From the NCBI GenBank assembly GCA_048013815.1, contig CM106586.1, positions 21,204,001-21,268,000 on the forward strand: a stretch of 64,000 nucleotides of DNA, given 5' to 3'. The position numbers were made by a program, and so were the translations under genes. The notes below the pieces were generated by a model. It saw nothing but the letters and a program-made list of their open reading frames with translations. It did no database searches and had not been told where the DNA came from. The DNA is from Setoptus koraiensis (Eukaryota; Arthropoda). This document shows positions 59,474-64,000 of the stretch, piece after piece (the stretch's first letter is position 1; each line of letters begins with the position of its first letter).

Positions 59474-60944
59474 ATGAGTGCTGATGTGGCAGAGTACGAT
59501 GTAGGTATACGCGCCTCTCAGCTGGATAATCGATTGACAATTGAGTAGCCAGTTGAGAGATGCGATCAAACGTTTAAAGTTTATGAATACATGAGGCTAA
59601 TCGACCGCAATGAATTCTTTCATATCAACCGTGATTATATATCGACGTGCAGGAGAAGATGCGAAAGAAGAAGGAGGAGGAGCAGGCCATGTGGGAAGAG
59701 TACATGGAGCAGCGCAAATCCGCCCGAACCAAAGAAGAAGAGGACCTGAAGAAGCTCAAGGAGCGCCAGGTAAGCCAGCGCTAATATATATAAGCGCTAA
59801 TATAATGTATATAAGCGCAAACATATGAACTGAATACCAGACTGATTGCATCATAATTAATTGGTGTTAATTTTAATTAAAACTCACTTATTTTTGATCG
59901 TTGCAGGCGAGACGCAAATTGCAACGCAATGAACATGAGAAAATCATGCAAGAGATGCGCCGCAAACAAGAGGAGCAACGCCAGCGCGAATTGGAGGAGA
60001 AACGCATCAAAGAGGACGAGGCAAAACGAAAGCGCTTGGAGGAGGCCGAAAGAAAGCGCCAGCAAATGCAAGAGGCCCTCAAGAAGCAACGCGAGGCAGC
60101 CAAAAGAAGTTTTGCTTTAAACAAAAAAACCGACGGCGCACCGGGCGTCGATGTAACATCGGTGGCCAGTCTTGGTCGCAGTGACGTTATTAAAACTAAA
60201 GAACAATTGGCCGAGGAGAAAAAAATTGCCATGCAATTTCGTGTTAAGCCACTCAACATTGACGGTTTAGGTTTAGAGGAATTAAAAAAGAAAGCCAATG
60301 ATTTATGGGAGCAAATCATTCAGGCAGAAAGTGAACGATACGATCTAGAGGAACGCCAAAAGCGTCAAGAGTATGATCTTAAAGAACTAAGTGAGCGCCA
60401 ACGTCAAATTAATCGAAACAAGGCCCTGAAAAAAGGTTTAGATCCAGAGGCACTAAGTGGTAAATATCCGCCAAAGTTACAAGTGGCTAGCAAATATGAG
60501 CGCCGTTTAGACAGACGAGGCTTCGGAGATAAGAAGGGCCTGTTTGAGGGCGGTTGGGATACATTGACTAAAGAAGAGCAAAACAAATTGTGGGAAGAGA
60601 GAATTAATTCATTTAAAGAAAACCACGGCGACAAAAAAGTTAATAAATGGGATCCGTCTACATTACGACAACAACGTGAAACAGACAGCTCTGGTGTGCC
60701 TATTTATGATGACGATGGCGATGATCTAGATATGATGGACGCCTATAAGCCATTCATATCCAATGAGGAACAACAACAAAAGAGTCAGGACGACTATAGT
60801 TCGGCCAGACGTAGATCTAGCGGCCAACCACAACAACAGCAGCAGCAACAACAACGCCAGCAAGAGGAAGAAGAAGAAGAAGAGGAAGAAGAAGAGGAAG
60901 AGGAGGAAGAAGAGGAGGAGGAAGAGGAAGAAGAGGATGAGTAA
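59474..60944 (+). CDS. up: troponin T with poly-glutamate tail, three coding exons
   Basis: Predicted exons 59474-59500 (MSADVAEYD, donor GAT|GTAGGT), 59653-59769 (donor CAG|GTAAGC) and 59907-60944 (acceptor TTGCAG), all in phase 0, give about 393 residues. The two later exons are certain from homology: the long basic/acidic coiled coil, then KTKEQLAEEKKI, LWEQIIQAESERYDLEERQKRQ, KALKKGLDPEAL and GKYPPKLQVASKYERR, all hallmarks of arthropod troponin T (Drosophila upheld). It tethers the troponin complex to tropomyosin on muscle thin filaments. The C-terminus carries a Gln run and then 24 Glu plus Asp-Glu, the arthropod-type acidic tail. The first exon is less certain: it resembles the MSDDEEY start of insect proteins, but no acidic N-terminal mini-exons were found between 59501 and 59652, so some may be missed. 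Downstream AATAAA is at 61072. Confidence 0.93.
59770..59906 (+). other. troponin T intron (137 bp)
   Basis: GTAAGC...TTGCAG borders and uninterrupted protein homology on both sides. It contains a short tandem repeat of TATAAGCGC units at its 5' end. Confidence 0.85.
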
Positions 60945-61071
60945 ATTATTAATGGTCATAAATTATTGCAACCAACAAACAGGTCGTCTGAATCTGAATC
61001 TGAATCTCACTGAGATCGATTGTCAATGATCAATGTGTGTAAGTGTGCGCGTGTGCTGAACTATTAAAGAT

Positions 61072-61077
61072 AATAAA
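61072..61077 (+). terminator. troponin T poly(A) signal
   Basis: AATAAA 128 bases downstream of the stop codon, following a GT-rich stretch. Confidence 0.5.
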
Positions 61078-61670
61078 ACGATCATCTTTCTAAAACGAAC
61101 ACACTCTTTCCATGAACATCAACAGCTTCTTAACAGAATATCCAGTGTATGTTATACACATTTCTCTTTAAAAAGAACAAAATACTTTAAAACAAATTCT
61201 TTCATTATTATGTAATATTAATAATAGTAATAACGGTAAACAAAAGATTGGATCTTGGGGTGCAGAAAAAAAAATTCGTATTCGCTCATGTACTTGTTTT
61301 TGTTCGCAAAAAAAGTAATCAACTTTTGAACAAGGAACAGGAGAGAAAACATGGGGCAGGTCTAGGAATTCACCTGTGGATGATGTTGTCACATAAGTAC
61401 CATGGAAAAGTTTTCTAATTGCATGGTGATGTCAGAAATGTGAGCAATTTGGTATAGTATTCATCTAAAAGTAGTTTCAATGGTGAAAGAGGTGAGGAGA
61501 AATTGAGGCTGGATATAAGGAGTTTTGCTGAATCGTCATTGCTATATTTCAAAAACATAGCACTACAATAATTTAGATTCATTCGAGAACTCCCTGAAAT
61601 AAAACCAACCATTAAACATTGAATAAAATTCAAAGTGATCAATCGGTGCGTCACAGTCTTTGACTCAAAG

Positions 61671-62203
61671 ATGGCTGCTCAATGGATGTTTTTACTGGCG
61701 ATGTGCATGATAGTTTTTCAAGGTTCGGTCGATGCTAGGCCGTACAAATTCGATGAGTTGGTAGAAAAAAAAAATTAGTCCCCGATGCCGAAGTATCAGA
61801 GGATGATTTAGAATCGATTGGATTAGAATATGAAGATGATGCGAGACTAAAATACGACTATAATTTTGGTCTTAAGCCTGACCAACATAAAATTGAAATT
61901 GATGAAAAGCTTAAAAAAATTTCTGATCAATTTCAGAGGTCTTCATACAAAGTTTGGACAGATCGAATCAGAGAAATAAGAATCAAGCAAAGAAACGCAT
62001 ATATGAGAATTGAAAAACAGGAGAGGGAAAATTCTCCTGACCTGACCGAAATCGCAAAATTACAAGATGAGATTCGTGACGGGGATGCGTGGATCGGCTG
62101 GTATTACAATCGTTTGGATGATATAGCCAGTCAGCTTGGCTCTCATGGAGAACTTTCTGTGCTGCGTAGGCCATCTGGTCGGGACCTCAATGTTCTTTTG
62201 TGA
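61671..62203 (+). pseudogene. damaged first copy of the secreted-protein family
   Basis: It starts with the same signal-peptide sequence type as the intact copy (MAAQWMFLLAMCMIV...). The frame runs 35 codons to a stop at 61776, right after a run of ten A residues (61765-61774). Homology to the intact copy continues in another frame to a matching stop at 62203. Either the A-run length is a sequencing slip or the copy is a pseudogene. The promoter supports decay: the TATAAATA of copies 2 and 3 reads TAAAAGTA here. AATAAA lies at 62370. Overall similarity to copy 2 is roughly half of residues, so the duplication is not very recent. Function unknown. Confidence 0.65.
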
Positions 62204-62683
62204 AAGCAATTGTTTTCGTAAATTCCGTCAAGTTATCCATGTTGTTTATCCTCAGTTCGAGATGCATGATCGCACTCAATTCCTGCTAGCTATCCGTAGT
62301 AGATAATTAGCCTGGAATAATTTTAAACCTTAATTCAGGCAAGAATTCTGATGCTACAAAAGAATCTCGAATAAATGAAGCCCCCTGACAAAAAATTGAT
62401 GTCTTACGAAGTGAAATCTTGGCAACATTATTATTTTCCGGAAATCAACAATGTCTCAAGCTTTGCTACAGGCTCGACTCTGCTTTCGGGCGAACAACAG
62501 TTTGTCAGTTACAAACTAGAGTGTGCTAGAGTTATTTCTTGTTTCTTAGTTATTCTCGCCTCAAAACAAGCTAATCTGAATCCAGTTGAATATCATTGTA
62601 TTCAATTGTAGATGATGGAGCTGTCACGTAGATCTATATATTAAACTATCGGAGCACCCCACTAGCGCGTGATAGTATTCATC

Positions 62684-62691
62684 TATAAATA
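62684..62691 (+). promoter_or_regulatory. TATA box of secreted-protein copy 2
   Basis: TATAAATA lies 193 bases upstream of the start codon region and is conserved in copy 3 at the same relative place. It predicts transcription from about 62715. The enclosing CTATAAATAG also fits a MEF2 site. Confidence 0.55.
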
Positions 62692-62883
62692 GTTACAATG
62701 GTGAAACAGATGAAGAGAAATAAGAGCTGAATATGAGCAGTTTACTGAGTCGTCATTAGCATATTTCTTTTCAAAGATATAACAGCACAAAAATCTAGAT
62801 TGATTGAATGGCTCCCTTAAATACCACCAACTATTAAACATTGAAAAAAATTCGAAGTGATCAAATCAGTCGGCGCGTCAATG

Positions 62884-63414
62884 ATGGCTACTCAATGGAT
62901 ATTTTCACTGGCCATGTGCATAATAGTTCTTCAAGGATTGGTCGATGCAGCCTGTACCTACAATTTCAAACAGTTGGTAGAAAAAGGATTGGTCAATGTT
63001 CTCTCCGATGACGAAATTCCAGTGCATAAATCAGAATATGCAACGGATATTGTGCTTAAATACGATTATGACTTTGGTCTTCTACCTCGTCAATACGAAA
63101 TTGAAATCGAGGAAAAGGTTAAAAAGTTTCCCGATGAATCTCTTAGGTCCGAATATTCTGCCTTGGCAAATGAAATCATGAAAATAAGAATCGGCCAAAG
63201 CGAAGCATATGAGGAAATGAAAGAACTGGAGCAGGAAGATGATCCAAATTGGCCCAAAATTTCAGATTTAGATGATTACATCCATAAGGGAGATAAGAAG
63301 ATCTCCAGAAATGCTGATCGCTTGGGCGATATTGATAGTGAGCTTGAACCTTCGAGTCACGGTCGCTATGTGTTGCAGAAGCCGCCTGGTGAGGACCTTT
63401 GGGTTATGTATTGA
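62884..63414 (+). CDS. intact secreted charged protein, tandem family, unknown function
   Basis: The ATG at 62884 is chosen because it matches the start of the neighbouring copy; an ATG three bases upstream is an alternative. The 176-residue product has a clear signal peptide (residues 1-22, hydrophobic core IFSLAMCIIVLQG, cleavage near Asp-Ala), then a charged, probably helical body with a single Cys near residue 24 and a conserved segment KYDYDFGL followed by IEIEEKVKK. The C-terminal third contains alternating acidic/basic helices and ends in PPGEDLWVMY. I recognise no known domain. The tandem arrangement, compact intronless structure and own TATA box suggest a highly expressed extracellular product such as a secretion or cuticle/gut protein, but this is inference. 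Confidence 0.75.
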   Translation: MATQWIFSLAMCIIVLQGLVDAACTYNFKQLVEKGLVNVLSDDEIPVHKSEYATDIVLKYDYDFGLLPRQYEIEIEEKVKKFPDESLRSEYSALANEIMKIRIGQSEAYEEMKELEQEDDPNWPKISDLDDYIHKGDKKISRNADRLGDIDSELEPSSHGRYVLQKPPGEDLWVMY

Positions 63415-63867
63415 AAGCAGTCGTTATGAGAATCTATCAATGTTAGAAATCTTGCCAATATTATTATTGCTGTCAAGCTTTACTACAGGGTCGACTTTCC
63501 TTTCAGGTGCACCACAATTTGTCCTGTATGAACTAGTGTGTGATTGAGCTATTTCTTGTTTCTGAGTTATTCGTGCCGCGAAACAAGCTAATCTAAATCC
63601 AGTTGATTCTTCTAGAAATTCACCTGTAGATGACGATGTTGTCACATCGATACCATGGAAAAGTTTTCTAATCACATGGTGATGACAGAAATGTGAGCAA
63701 TGAAAATAGTTTCCAACTCAAACGGTTTCATCTCTCAAGGTATATCAAACAACAGTCAGACCAAGATATGCGTTTAAGTTAGAACGAGTAGGATTTTGCG
63801 TTTGTATATTCGAAATTTGTGCTCGACATTAGATCTATTCATAGAACAATCAGAGCAACCCAGCAAC

Positions 63868-64000
63868 CCGTTGCGAAAATCATCTATAAATAGTTTTCAT
63901 CGTTAAATAAAGACTGGATATGAGCAGTTTACTTAATCGTCGTCGGTATATTTCAAAGATATAGCACCACAATAATTTAGATTCATTCGAGAACTTCCTG
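63868..64000 (+). other. 5' flank and promoter of a third copy, cut by window end
   Basis: The sequence aligns with the upstream regions of copies 1 and 2, including TATAAATA at 63885-63892 and the downstream block ATTTAGATTCATTCGAGAAC, which is almost identical to copy 1. The coding part should begin shortly past the window, at roughly +70 bases by comparison with copy 1. Confidence 0.75.

Larger units (their letters stand above)
61361..64000 (+). repeat. tandemly duplicated gene unit, at least three copies, partial at window end
   Basis: Three related units can be aligned by eye. Promoter/5' flanks begin about 61460, 62670 and 63868. Coding parts are at 61671-62203 and 62884-63414. 3' flanks match at about 62440-62590 and 63430-63610. 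A further match joins 61361-61447 to 63611-63701, meaning the unit includes intergenic spacer and an older copy or its remnant may have lain upstream. The third unit runs off the window. Confidence 0.85.

Noticed and set aside
62375-62611. 78-codon frame after the damaged secreted-protein copy
   Set aside because: It falls in the 3' flank duplicated with the gene unit; the same region after copy 2 (63430-63610) does not keep the frame.
1-64000. tRNA, rRNA, retroelement or DNA-transposon genes
   Set aside because: I looked for T-loop motifs, reverse-transcriptase or transposase signatures and long terminal repeats by eye and found none that could be supported.

Overview
This 64-kb window looks like nuclear DNA of an intron-poor arthropod. 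A chelicerate, perhaps a mite, is my best guess, but no single marker proves the group. The supporting evidence is four recognisable animal genes. Three have long uninterrupted reading frames: a full-length ABCB multidrug transporter, a neuropeptide F/Y-type receptor and the endocytic adaptor Disabled. The fourth is a troponin T ending in 24 consecutive glutamates, a tail typical of arthropods and their relatives. GT-AG introns are visible (troponin T is split by at least two), so this is not bacterial sequence. I see no rRNA, tRNA, CRISPR array or transposase/reverse-transcriptase reading frame.

Layout. 1-1.4 kb: a small secreted six-cysteine peptide gene on the minus strand. 2.2-6.9 kb: the ABCB transporter, with an unusual insertion of about 130 residues inside its first nucleotide-binding domain. 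7-27.9 kb: about 21 kb without a confirmed gene, holding short tandem repeats, perfect hairpins, a promoter-like GAGA/TATA pair near 23.2-23.6 kb and some exon-like islands. 28-32.3 kb: the neuropeptide receptor, with an exceptional N-terminal extension, a very long third intracellular loop and several altered class-A signature residues. 32.3-56.5 kb: about 24 kb that is mostly non-coding. Its part from 38 to 51 kb is visibly GC-rich and full of short minisatellites and stem-loops; the part from 51 to 56 kb carries possible 5' UTR exons of Disabled. 56.5-58.2 kb: Disabled. 59.5-60.9 kb: troponin T. 61.4 kb to the end: a tandem array of a lineage-specific secreted protein (one damaged copy, one intact copy and the start of a third).

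The genes do not form one pathway. ABCB exports hydrophobic compounds, the receptor senses a feeding-related neuropeptide, Disabled links lipoprotein-type receptors to clathrin, and troponin T regulates muscle thin filaments. The most distinctive observations are the receptor's apparent transfer of an acidic residue from position 2.50 to 3.39 (with loss of Asn1.50 and Pro7.50), the insertion between A-loop and Walker A in ABCB NBD1, and the young secreted-protein array.
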